A stretch of DNA of 16,975 nucleotides, taken from NCBI GenBank assembly GCA_051891435.1, contig JBJFFE010000020.1, forward strand, positions 1 to 16,975. The letters run 5' to 3'. Under the pieces are notes generated by a model. It was not told the origin of the DNA. It searched no databases and was given only the letters and a program-made list of their open reading frames with translations. Below are positions 8,374 through 15,596 of this stretch, piece by piece; within the stretch, counting starts at the first letter, position 1, and every line of letters starts with the position of its first letter. This DNA comes from UMGS1933 sp051891435 (lineage in GTDB: Bacteria; Bacillota; Clostridia; TANB77; CAG-508). The translations under genes and the position numbers were made by a program.

Positions 8374-9183
8374 TTATTTTCTCTTTTTTTCCATTAATGC
8401 ATTTATTTCTGCACCTAATAATAGAATATACATACACCAATATACCCATATCATTAAAAGCATTATTGATGTCAGACTTCCATAAATTATAGAAAAATTT
8501 TTAAATACATCTAAATATATAGAAAATCCCCAAGATAATACGTACCAACCTATAGCTGAAAATACTGCACCTGGTATTTGTGTCCTAAATTTTACTCTAT
8601 GATTTGGTACAAATATATACATTAGCCAAAAAATTGCAAATAATATTAAAATCTGCCATAGTAATCTTAAATTTATAATAATATTTATTGTTGTACTTAA
8701 TCCCATATATTTATTTTGTAGAAAATCTACAATTGTTCTTCCAAATGTAACTAGCAATAATGCTGCTACTATCATAACAATAAAAATAATTATACAAATT
8801 ATAGATTTTAGTTTTAAAAACCAATAATTATATTCTTTTGGGGTCTCATATATGTAATGAAATCCCTTACATAATGCAAAAAATCCTTTACCTGCAGACC
8901 ATAAAAGGAAAATCAATGATATTGATAATGTCCCTATTGACTTAAATGAAGCTTCCTTTACTATTCCCTCTATGAAGTCACCTATATTCCCTGGAAATAA
9001 ATCTTTTGCTAAGAAAAATACTGCCTCTTTACCAATGCTAGTAAATTGTATAAGTGAGAATAATAATATTAAAAAAGGAATAAACGAAAGTATTACATAA
9101 TATGCACATTGTATGGCATATTCATTTACATGGTGTTTTTCTAATCTCTTTAAAAAGTTATTTGCTTTACTAATTATTTGCAA
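8374..9183 (-). CDS. YihY/BrkB family inner-membrane protein
   Basis: A 269-residue integral membrane protein with about six hydrophobic segments, belonging to the YihY/virulence factor BrkB family (once misnamed RNase BN). Family signatures are AIQCAYYVILSFIPFLILLFSL near the N-terminus, SIGTLSISLIFLLWSAGKGFFAL in the middle, and YGSLTSIMLLMIWVYWCMYILLLGAEINALME at the C-terminus. The molecular function is unknown; transport or envelope roles have been suggested. The start is TTG at 9181-9183, seven bases after AAAGGAG, and no ATG fits the family N-terminus. It has its own promoter at 9217-9245. The clpB promoter begins right after its stop, so read-through into clpB is possible. Confidence 0.9.
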   Translation of the reverse strand: MQIISKANNFLKRLEKHHVNEYAIQCAYYVILSFIPFLILLFSLIQFTSIGKEAVFFLAKDLFPGNIGDFIEGIVKEASFKSIGTLSISLIFLLWSAGKGFFALCKGFHYIYETPKEYNYWFLKLKSIICIIIFIVMIVAALLLVTFGRTIVDFLQNKYMGLSTTINIIINLRLLWQILILFAIFWLMYIFVPNHRVKFRTQIPGAVFSAIGWYVLSWGFSIYLDVFKNFSIIYGSLTSIMLLMIWVYWCMYILLLGAEINALMEKKRK

Positions 9184-9216
9184 AATGGTCTCCTTTCACT
9201 TACTATATTTTTTCCT

Positions 9217-9245
9217 ATTATAACAATTTTATTAAGTTAAAGCAA
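9217..9245 (-). promoter_or_regulatory. sigma-A promoter for the YihY-family gene
   Basis: On the minus strand TTGCTT (9240-9245), a 17-base spacer and TATAAT (9217-9222), in the 83-base gap after comEA. Transcription would start near 9210, about 27 bases before the TTG start. Confidence 0.75.
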
Positions 9246-9266
9246 GAATATAAATTAAGAATTTAT

Positions 9267-9875
9267 TCACACACAAATTTCATTTTTTATTGCTTCAAAT
9301 TTTGAATCTCCTATGCCAGACACATTTTTTATATCCTCGATTGTTTTAAATTTTCCATTTTCTTTTCTATAATTTATTATTTTTAAAGCTAACGATGGTC
9401 CAATTCCAGTTAATGTTTCAAGTTCAGTTTGTGTTGCTGTATTTATATTTACTAAATTCATATTTGAATTTGTGTTTTCTATTATAATATTTTCTCCAAC
9501 ATTATCTTCAACATAATTTTCTATTTTTTCATCTAAAAAACTAGGAATATATATTTTTTGTCCATCAGATAAAATATAGGCTAAATTGATTTTACTAGTA
9601 TCTGCATTTTCAGTTGTTCCACCTGCCGCTTCTATTGCATCTATTAGCCTTGCTCCTTCTTCTATTTGTACTATTCCTGGGTTTTTTACTGCTCCAGTTA
9701 TATGCAATATTATGATATTTTTTTCTTCTTGTATTTTATTTTCTTCTACTGATATATATACATCTTCTTGTATTACCTCCTCATATTTGTTTCCTTGAAT
9801 ATAATTATAAATGCAATAAATTATAATTATTACTATAATTATCCCCAAAATAATCACTTTTTTTAAATTTTTCAT
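9267..9875 (-). CDS. comEA: ComEA-type competence DNA receptor
   Basis: A 202-residue membrane-anchored DNA-binding protein that captures double-stranded DNA outside the cell for uptake. An uncleaved N-terminal membrane helix covers about 5-26. A SLBB domain follows at about 53-112 (IILHITGAVKNPGIVQIEEG). The C-terminal helix-hairpin-helix DNA-binding domain covers about 139-202, with VNINTATQTELETLTGIGPSLALKIINYR and VSGIGDSKFEAIK. Length and domain order match Bacillus ComEA. AAGGAGG precedes the ATG. The gene is divergent from dacF across 65 bases. comEC, usually adjacent to comEA, lies about 6.7 kb away on the same strand with unrelated genes between. Confidence 0.95.
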   Translation of the reverse strand: MKNLKKVIILGIIIVIIIIYCIYNYIQGNKYEEVIQEDVYISVEENKIQEEKNIIILHITGAVKNPGIVQIEEGARLIDAIEAAGGTTENADTSKINLAYILSDGQKIYIPSFLDEKIENYVEDNVGENIIIENTNSNMNLVNINTATQTELETLTGIGPSLALKIINYRKENGKFKTIEDIKNVSGIGDSKFEAIKNEICV

Positions 9876-9893
9876 GTTTCCTCCTTTTTTTTA

Positions 9894-9922
9894 TTGTTTT
9901 TTTTACATTTTTAATATATATT
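9894..9922 (+). promoter_or_regulatory. possible promoter for the DacF-type gene
   Basis: TTGTTT (9894-9899), a 17-base spacer and TATATT (9917-9922). Both hexamers are weak. The predicted start near 9929 would leave a leader of only about 12 bases that still contains GGTGAT. Confidence 0.4.
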
Positions 9923-9940
9923 TATAGTGGTGATTTAATA

Positions 9941-11193
9941 ATGAAAAAAATTTTTTATACAGTATTTTTTATGTTTATTATTTTATTAGTAGCATTTAGT
10001 CCAAAACTTTTAGCTACAACTACCCCAGATTTTTCTTTAAATTCTGAAGCAGCTTTTTTATATGATGCATCTTCTCGGTCAGGTTTTATACGAAAGGAAT
10101 AGTGAAGAAAAAATGTATCCAGCAAGTCTTACTAAAGTCTTAACTGCTGTAGTTGTAATGGAACATTGTAATTTAGAAGACCTTGTTACTGTTAGTCAAA
10201 CTGCTATTGATAGTGTAGAATATGGTTATATTACAGCGAACTTGAAACCAGGCGAAACATTTACTATCGAAGATCTTTTAAATGTTCTAGTTGTTTCTTC
10301 TGCCAATGATGCTGCACTAGTGCTAGCTGAACATGTTAGTGGTTCAGTAGAAGATTTTTGTAAATTGATGAATGAAACAGCAATTAAAATAGGATGCACA
10401 AACAGTAATTTTGTAAATCCGAATGGGGTTCATAATGAAAATCACTATTCAACAGCACATGATTTAGCTTTAATTGCCAATTATTCTTTAAAATTTGAAA
10501 AATTAAAAGAAATTTTCAAAAAAACATATTTCAAATTACCTACAACGGATTTATATGCTAAAGATGATAGAATATTTTCTACAACAAATGAACTTATTCT
10601 TTCTGGTAGCTCAAATAATTATTACAAATATGCATTAGGACTAAAAACAGGATTTACTACACCTGCTGGTTATTGTTTAATGGGATATGCTTCAAAAGAT
10701 GGTTTAGAATTAGTTACTGTTTTATTGAAAGGAAGTACTTCGGATAATAGATATTTAGAAACCCAAAAACTTTTTGATTATGGTTTTAATAATTTTTCTT
10801 TAAAGAAATTTGCTAGTAAAGGAGATTCTATACAAACTGTTTCTATAAAGGGAGCTACTAAAAATACTAAAAAATTGAATTTAATTTTAGATAAAGATTT
10901 ATTTATAACTGTAAATAATGATTTAGATATTTCTACTGTTAAATCTGAAATTAAAATAAATAATAAATTAAAAGCACCTATTGCAAAAGATGCTGTTATT
11001 GGGACTTTGTCCTATGAATTAAACCGGAATTACTTATTCAGCAAATTTAATTGCAGCTAATGATGTAAAATCATCTCATTTGTTACTAAAATTTGTAATG
11101 TTCTTTGTTGTTATATTTATACTTTTAATTGTTTATAGATTAAGGAAATCAAATTTAAAGAAAAAAAGAATAAATATGATTAAAAGATTTTAA
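9941..11193 (+). CDS. dacF: D-alanyl-D-alanine carboxypeptidase (DacF/PBP5 type), two +1 frameshifts
   Basis: A low-molecular-mass penicillin-binding protein that removes the terminal D-Ala from peptidoglycan stem peptides. The signal peptide is MKKIFYTVFFMFIILLVAF. Joined across two CGG sites the protein is 416 residues, with active-site Ser62 and Lys65 (SLTK), Ser120-Ala-Asn122 (SAN) and KTG at 235-237. The PBP5 C-terminal beta domain follows, then a membrane anchor (LLLKFVMFFVVIFILLIVYR) and a basic tail. Without shifting, translation from the ATG ends after 53 codons. Skipping the C at 10076 gives YDASSGQVLYERNSEEKMYP, and skipping the C at 11025 gives YELNGITYSANLIAANDV plus the anchor. 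The ATG at 9941 is preceded by GGTGAT. The dacF symbol is by family resemblance. The catalytic core is conserved, which argues against a decaying pseudogene. Confidence 0.88.
10076..10078 (+). other. apparent +1 frameshift site (CGG), dacF site 1
   Basis: The zero frame reads GCA TCT TCT CGG TCA GGT and stops eight codons after the CGG. Skipping the C gives TCT TCT GGT CAG GTT TTA TAC GAA, i.e. SSGQVLYE, the segment that precedes the catalytic SLTK in this family. The signal peptide and catalytic domain are on opposite sides of this site. Confidence 0.85.
11025..11027 (+). other. apparent +1 frameshift site (CGG), dacF site 2
   Basis: The zero frame reads GAA TTA AAC CGG AAT TAC and stops after 11 more codons. 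Skipping the C gives TTA AAC GGA ATT ACT TAT TCA GCA, i.e. LNGITYSANLIA, and an open frame of 55 codons with a strong membrane helix and basic tail ending at TAA 11191-11193. Confidence 0.82.
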
Positions 11194-11194
11194 G

Positions 11195-11226
11195 CAGGGC
11201 GCATGATTGCGCCCCTACTCTTTTTT
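11195..11226. terminator. palindromic GTAGGGGCG element, copy C, as terminator between dacF and the LCP gene
   Basis: GGGCGC (11197-11202), loop ATGATT and GCGCCC (11209-11214) form a perfect 6-bp GC stem, followed on the plus strand by CTACTC and six T residues. Read on the minus strand it begins GTAGGGGCG, the same opening as the two elements in comEC. It lies between the stop codons of two convergent genes and probably ends dacF transcription. Confidence 0.7.
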
Positions 11227-12229
11227 ATTCTGCTACATTATTTGTTCCTTCTGTGCTCTCTTCTGGCTTTTCATTAAATAGCTCATCTACTACCTTCAAA
11301 GTTTCCTCCTCGTCGTGGAAGAAGAACCATCCTCCATATTTTTGATCCGAATTTCCTGGTAATTGTGCTGTTTGAATTGTATCTAAATTCATATTTATTG
11401 CATATGGTATATAGTCAATTAGCAAGTTAAAATCTATATTTGTTTTTACATCTTCTTTCATGATATTAATCATATTCTTTATTTCTGTGATGTTTTTTAA
11501 TTTAATTGTTTGTTTTGCTACAGCAATAATTAAGTTTCTTTGTGTTTTCATTCTTCCATAATCTTCGTTTCCATATTCATATGGGTATGAACTTCCATCA
11601 TTATTATGTCTAAATCTTACTACTTGCTCCGCTTGATCACCATTTAATTTTTGGTATCCTTTTGTTAAATGTATATGTAGGTCTTGTCCATAATCATCGT
11701 AATTCATATTAATTGGTACATCAAATTCTACTCCACCAATTAAATCTACTAATTTTCTTAAAGCTTCTGTATCTACAAGTATATAATATTTTATGTCTAA
11801 ACCAGTTATTTCATTTACAGCTTCAACTGTTTTTTCTGGAGTTTCTCCACCAGAATACAAATAATTTATTTTATTTTGCGCAGAATATTTATAGTTTCCA
11901 TTTGTAACATATGTATCTCTTGGAATTGAAAGCATTGATGCCTTTTGTGTTTTAGGGTTATACGAACAAGCAATTATTGTATCAGACATACCTGTACTTT
12001 CTCCCATTATTAATATTTGTAATGTATCTAAGTTTTTCAATGTTTCTTCATCATGTCCAAGTAATGCTGCGAGCCAGTTTCCATCTAATTCGTTTACTTT
12101 TTTCGCAAATTTTACACCAGCAAAAACACAAATTATTAATATCAATAAAAGTATTTTTCTCCCAATATGTTTTTTCTTTTTCTTATTTTTTTTAATTTCT
12201 TTTTCTTTAGTTTCAGAATGTTTTCCCAT
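11225..12229 (-). CDS. LytR-CpsA-Psr (LCP) family cell-wall glycopolymer ligase
   Basis: A 334-residue LCP protein. The family attaches undecaprenyl-linked wall polymers such as teichoic acids or capsule to peptidoglycan outside the membrane. A Lys-rich cytoplasmic N-terminus (about 1-23) is followed by one membrane helix at about 24-42. The catalytic domain begins near 70 (LQILIMGESTGMSDTIIA), with Asp83 and the conserved SIPRDTYV (Arg104, Asp105), NKINYLYSGG, DLIGGVEFDVP, and the acceptor-loop arginines in VVRFRHNNDG. The C-terminus is acidic and lacks extra domains. GGAGGG lies just before the ATG. Its promoter (12256-12284) is nested in the preceding terminator. The gene converges with dacF, another wall enzyme. 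Confidence 0.95.
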   Translation of the reverse strand: MGKHSETKEKEIKKNKKKKKHIGRKILLLILIICVFAGVKFAKKVNELDGNWLAALLGHDEETLKNLDTLQILIMGESTGMSDTIIACSYNPKTQKASMLSIPRDTYVTNGNYKYSAQNKINYLYSGGETPEKTVEAVNEITGLDIKYYILVDTEALRKLVDLIGGVEFDVPINMNYDDYGQDLHIHLTKGYQKLNGDQAEQVVRFRHNNDGSSYPYEYGNEDYGRMKTQRNLIIAVAKQTIKLKNITEIKNMINIMKEDVKTNIDFNLLIDYIPYAINMNLDTIQTAQLPGNSDQKYGGWFFFHDEEETLKVVDELFNEKPEESTEGTNNVAE

Positions 12230-12255
12230 TATTTATCCCTCCGTTACAGTTATTT

Positions 12256-12284
12256 AGTATAACAAAAAAAGGGTGTAGTTTCAA
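12256..12284 (-). promoter_or_regulatory. sigma-A promoter for the LCP gene, nested in a terminator
   Basis: On the minus strand TTGAAA (12279-12284), a 17-base spacer and TATACT (12256-12261). The -35 box lies in the loop and arm of the terminator at 12264-12291, and the T tract forms part of the spacer. Confidence 0.7.
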
Positions 12285-12291
12285 CCCTTTT
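12264..12291 (-). terminator. intrinsic terminator after the cvpA-like gene
   Basis: On the minus strand AAAAGGGT, loop TGAAACTAC and ACCCTTTT form an 8-bp stem that continues into further T residues. It is about 43 bases past the CvpA-family stop codon. Confidence 0.8.
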
Positions 12292-12333
12292 CTTAATTAA
12301 TTTTGATGATTTTTGGAACAGAGAAAGAAATAA

Positions 12334-12933
12334 TCATTTAATCAAACCTATTAACAAATTATGATTATAAAGCAATGAACCTATTACTGAATTATTGATT
12401 GTATTAATATATTCCTCATTTATCATCGGCGCTGTGAGTGAAATTACTGCGAATATAACTGTTACTATTAATATACCTTTTGCTAATCCATATATTATTC
12501 CACCTGTTTTATCAAATTGCTTTATTACTGGAAGTTTTGTTATAAAATCTGCTATAACTTTTACAAATATTAGTGCTATTTTTAGTACTATGAATAATAT
12601 AATAAATGCTCCAATATATATTATTTTTTCTGTCAAAGATTTGGCCATATCATTTATTGTATTTTCTCCTGCTTCTACTAAACCATTTGGAAGTATTTCA
12701 TACTTTTCTTCTAAATCTTCAGCCGTAATTTTAGAAGTTATAGTCGCTTCTATTTTCTCATCAATTTCAGTATTATTTATAACTATATTTCCTACCGTTT
12801 TATATAAAGTAATTGATATAATTAATGCAATAAAAAATGATAATATATTTATTGCTGTTTTTACTAAGCCTCTTTTATAACCAATAAACGTAAAGAGTAC
12901 AATGATTAAAACAATTATTAAATCTAATAACAT
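12334..12933 (-). CDS. CvpA family membrane protein
   Basis: A 199-residue protein with about four hydrophobic helices (about 3-20, 28-48, 105-130 and 150-172). The N-terminal LDLIIVLIIVLFTFIGYKRGLVKT matches the CvpA/colicin V production family signature, and IIYGLAKGILIV matches the later conserved Gly-rich motif. The function in Firmicutes is unclear; the E. coli member is tied to envelope homeostasis and colicin V secretion. The ATG at 12933 follows AGGAGG; the upstream TAG stop (12943-12945) touches this ribosome binding site, so it is coupled to the DUF5711 gene. A terminator follows. Confidence 0.85.
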   Translation of the reverse strand: MLLDLIIVLIIVLFTFIGYKRGLVKTAINILSFFIALIISITLYKTVGNIVINNTEIDEKIEATITSKITAEDLEEKYEILPNGLVEAGENTINDMAKSLTEKIIYIGAFIILFIVLKIALIFVKVIADFITKLPVIKQFDKTGGIIYGLAKGILIVTVIFAVISLTAPMINEEYINTINNSVIGSLLYNHNLLIGLIK

Positions 12934-12942
12934 ATTTTCCTC

Positions 12943-14070
12943 CTATAATGAAATCAGTTCTATTTTATCATTATATACAATTCCTGCCAAATCATCACTT
13001 AATACTATTTTATTAATTTCTTGATTTGCAGAATATTTTTTTATAAGCCATCCTGAATTATTGTAAAATAATATTTCACTTCCTAAATTAATTGCAATTG
13101 TATTATCTGAAACATATATTTCTTTTGGTTCATCAATTTCATATTCTTTATAGTCATTTGTATCTGCATTTATTATTTGTAAATATATCTGTGAATTTCT
13201 GTCAATAACTTTTATAATTTTATTGTTTGTTTCCACAAATAATACACTCTCCTGTGTAAAATCTGATATTTTAGAATTTATTTCTGCTTTAATTAGTTCT
13301 ATGTGATTATCATACACAACTATAAGTTCATCTTTGTTTTGATATTTTAAACTTACAATTAAATCTCCATCTGTATTTAAATAAGTTTGCTCTATTGACT
13401 CTTCTTCACCATTTTTTATCTTTTCTATCGATATTATTTTTATATTAGATTGTATTAAAATTCCTGAAACATTTGCCTCTGCCACAGCTAAATATTTATT
13501 ATCTGGTGAAATACTCATATCCATCACATATGTAGTAGATAAAAATTTAGTAAATAGCTCTATTCCATTATTATCAAATGTTTGTATAATAGTTTTATAA
13601 CTTGTTCCAGATATGGCAACAGCTACATAACCATTTGAATTAATAGTAACATCAGAAATATTGCCCTCTAAATCTTTTTGCCATACAATCATTCTATTCG
13701 ATATTACATATATCTTGGTTCCGTTTTTTTCTGCTATGCAAAGATAGTCTCCTTTTGATTCAAATATTGGATTTGAAATTTGAATATCTAATGTATATTC
13801 TTCATTTCCATTATAATTATATGCTGTTAATAAATTATTTCTTAAGGTTAATAGGGTTCCTTTATAGGCATATGAATTTAGACCTTCAGTAGAACCAATT
13901 GAAATTTTAGGTAAATTATTCTCTGTTTTTTCTTTAAAAAATATGTATTTATCAAAAAAATTTCTTACATGGTCGTTGTTTTCATATAAAGTACCTATTA
14001 CTATTAATATTAAAAATATTATTATTACTATAATTAACTTAATAATTTTTTTCTTATTTAATTCTTTCAC
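12943..14070 (-). CDS. DUF5711-like membrane-anchored beta-propeller protein
   Basis: About 375 residues: a basic N-terminus and one membrane helix (KIIKLIIVIIIFLILIVIGT), then an extracellular part built of repeated beta-strand units resembling a WD40/YVTN propeller (for example SISPDNKYLAVAE, TINSNGYVAVAI, SDNTIAINL). It resembles the DUF5711 family of Clostridia, whose function is unknown. Two GTG codons are possible starts: 14079 and 14070. The second gives MKELNKKK and has AAAGGTGA at proper distance, so I prefer it. The gene heads a two-gene unit with cvpA (stop and next ribosome binding site overlap) and has a promoter at 14088-14116. Confidence 0.75.
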   Translation of the reverse strand: MKELNKKKIIKLIIVIIIFLILIVIGTLYENNDHVRNFFDKYIFFKEKTENNLPKISIGSTEGLNSYAYKGTLLTLRNNLLTAYNYNGNEEYTLDIQISNPIFESKGDYLCIAEKNGTKIYVISNRMIVWQKDLEGNISDVTINSNGYVAVAISGTSYKTIIQTFDNNGIELFTKFLSTTYVMDMSISPDNKYLAVAEANVSGILIQSNIKIISIEKIKNGEEESIEQTYLNTDGDLIVSLKYQNKDELIVVYDNHIELIKAEINSKISDFTQESVLFVETNNKIIKVIDRNSQIYLQIINADTNDYKEYEIDEPKEIYVSDNTIAINLGSEILFYNNSGWLIKKYSANQEINKIVLSDDLAGIVYNDKIELISL

Positions 14071-14087
14071 ACCATTCACCTTTTATA

Positions 14088-14116
14088 TTTATATCAGTTA
14101 TGTGCGTTTTTTTCAA
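14088..14116 (-). promoter_or_regulatory. sigma-A promoter for the DUF5711-cvpA unit
   Basis: On the minus strand TTGAAA (14111-14116), a 17-base spacer and TATAAA (14088-14093). The start would fall near 14081, leaving only about ten leader bases before GTG 14070. Confidence 0.65.
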
Positions 14117-14152
14117 GGTGTTTTTATAATATATGTAAAAATAATTGTTAGA

Positions 14153-14276
14153 TAAATTGTAGTTTAGATGTTAGAAGTTAGAGATTAGAAATTAGAAAAT
14201 ATAGAGCAAAGGCTTACGAAGGCTTGCTTTTCTCTAACCTCTAACTTCTAATATCTAACCTCTAAATTACAATTTA
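14153..14276. repeat. MITE-like imperfect inverted repeat, about 124 bp
   Basis: The left end reads TAAATTGTAGTTTAGATG and the right end reads CTAAATTACAATTTA, its near complement. Between them the arms are made of short TTAGAAG/TTAGAGA-type units on the left and TCTAACC/TCTAACTTC units on the right. The centre holds GCAAAGGCTTACGAAGGCTTGC. No coding sequence is present. The size and structure fit a non-autonomous miniature element or a long RNA hairpin in this otherwise empty 240-base gap between divergent genes. Confidence 0.7.
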
Positions 14277-14322
14277 CTGAATATTTTTTTGCATTCGGAA
14301 TATTTATTTAATGGTGATTTTT

Positions 14323-15339
14323 ATTAAAAATATTTTTAAAATTTGTTTTGTCATTATAGGAACTATCATTGGAGCTGGGTTCGCTTCTGGTAAAGAGATT
14401 TATACATTTTTTTGCACTTATGGATTTTATGGTTTATTTGGAATACTTATTTCTAATATAATTATTGGACTTGTTATTTTTTTAACTTTTAAAATTGTTA
14501 TTGATAATAATATTAAAACTTATAGTGATTTTATTTATTTTCTGGTTGGCTCTAATAGAGTTTTGAATTATACTATAAATAATATTATGAATATTTTTTT
14601 ATTAATTTCTTTTATTGTCATGGTTTCTGGTTTTGGGTCTTATTTTAACCAGGAATTTAATATTCCTGCATTTATTGGCGCTATTATTATTTCTTTTTTA
14701 GCTTTTATTACATTTTTTAAGGATATTAATGGTATTGTTAAAATTAATAGTTTTTTAATTCCTATTTTAATTTTTCTTGTTATTTTATTAGGTTGTAAGG
14801 AAAAATTTTATTTATTTAATATTAACATTTTACCTGTAACTACTGGTTCATTATGGATTGTAAAAAGTATTTTATATGCAAGTTATAATTCAATTGTTTT
14901 AATACCTATAATTATTAATTTAAAAAATTTAATTTCAAATAAAAAGCAAGTAATATATATAATTTTTATTACACTTTTATTTATGGTTATTTTATCACTA
15001 GTAATTTTTATTGTTTTGAATTTTAATCTACCAGATATTAAATATATAGATATTCCTATTGTTTTTATTGCAAGTAAATTTGGTTCTATTTATAAGTATC
15101 TATATGGCCTAGTTATTTTAATTGCTATTTTTACTACTGCTATTTCTGAAGGTTATAGCTTTTTAGAAAATGTTTCTAAAACAAAAAAACAATATTTTGT
15201 ATATTCTATTTTAATTTGTTTTCTTGCAATTATTTTTAGTAATATTGGTTTTGGGAGATTATTAGATTTGTTATATCCTCTACTTGGTTATTTAGGTTTA
15301 CTTCAAATCGGGATTTTGTGCTTGCCCCATAGGAAATAA
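14323..15339 (+). CDS. YkvI-like multi-pass membrane protein, probable AUU start
   Basis: About 339 residues with roughly ten membrane helices, resembling the YkvI family of the APC transporter superfamily; the substrate is unknown. The N-terminal motif IFKICFVIIGTIIGAGFASGKEIYTFF, with the unwound-helix GAGFASG, is the strongest signature. The first ATG is at 14311, but it has no ribosome binding site and adds MVIF to the family N-terminus. GGTGAT at 14313-14318 lies four bases before ATT at 14323, which would give (M)KNIFKICFV. I therefore prefer the ATT, with ATG 14311 as the alternative. Other plus-strand genes here (dacF, the mscS-like gene) also use GGTGAT. The C-terminus ends at TAA 15337-15339, just before the tRNA promoter. 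Confidence 0.8.
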   Translation: MKNIFKICFVIIGTIIGAGFASGKEIYTFFCTYGFYGLFGILISNIIIGLVIFLTFKIVIDNNIKTYSDFIYFLVGSNRVLNYTINNIMNIFLLISFIVMVSGFGSYFNQEFNIPAFIGAIIISFLAFITFFKDINGIVKINSFLIPILIFLVILLGCKEKFYLFNINILPVTTGSLWIVKSILYASYNSIVLIPIIINLKNLISNKKQVIYIIFITLLFMVILSLVIFIVLNFNLPDIKYIDIPIVFIASKFGSIYKYLYGLVILIAIFTTAISEGYSFLENVSKTKKQYFVYSILICFLAIIFSNIGFGRLLDLLYPLLGYLGLLQIGILCLPHRK

Positions 15340-15364
15340 TTTTAATATTTTTTTGAAAATTTGG

Positions 15365-15393
15365 TTGACTGCTGGTAAATTTTGTGCTATTAT
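15365..15393 (+). promoter_or_regulatory. sigma-A promoter for tRNA-Arg
   Basis: TTGACT (15365-15370), a 17-base spacer and TATTAT (15388-15393). The predicted start near 15400 is about 14 bases before the mature tRNA 5' end. Confidence 0.85.
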
Positions 15394-15413
15394 ATTATAC
15401 GTACTTTTCAAAT

Positions 15414-15490
<77 letters not shown>

Positions 15491-15491
15491 C

Positions 15492-15526
15492 AGGAACTTT
15501 GTATTTAACAAAGTTCCTTTTATTTT
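15492..15526 (+). terminator. intrinsic terminator after tRNA-Arg
   Basis: AGGAACTTTG (15492-15501), loop TATTTAA and CAAAGTTCCT (15509-15518) form a perfect 10-bp stem followed by TTTATTTT. It starts two bases after the CCA end. Confidence 0.92.
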
Positions 15527-15549
15527 AATTTATTGATAATTAATTTTTC

Positions 15550-15578
15550 TTGACACTACTTTTCTTCTAATTTATAAT
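15550..15578 (+). promoter_or_regulatory. consensus sigma-A promoter for the mscS-like gene
   Basis: TTGACA (15550-15555), 17 bases and TATAAT (15573-15578): full consensus. The expected start near 15585 coincides with the first base of the GGTGAT ribosome binding site, so the leader is only about 12 bases. Confidence 0.88.
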
Positions 15579-15596
15579 TACTTTGGTGATGATTAT

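Noticed and set aside
10062..11060. dacF read as a stand-alone ORF starting at ATG 10062
   Set aside because: That start gives MMHLLGQ with no signal peptide or ribosome binding site. The signal peptide and GGTGAT are upstream at 9941 in another frame, joined at the CGG.
15298..15339. A further frameshift at the end of the ykvI-like gene (CAA ATC GGG ATT)
   Set aside because: CGG is out of frame there, and shifting would run the reading frame into the tRNA promoter and tRNA with no family resemblance.
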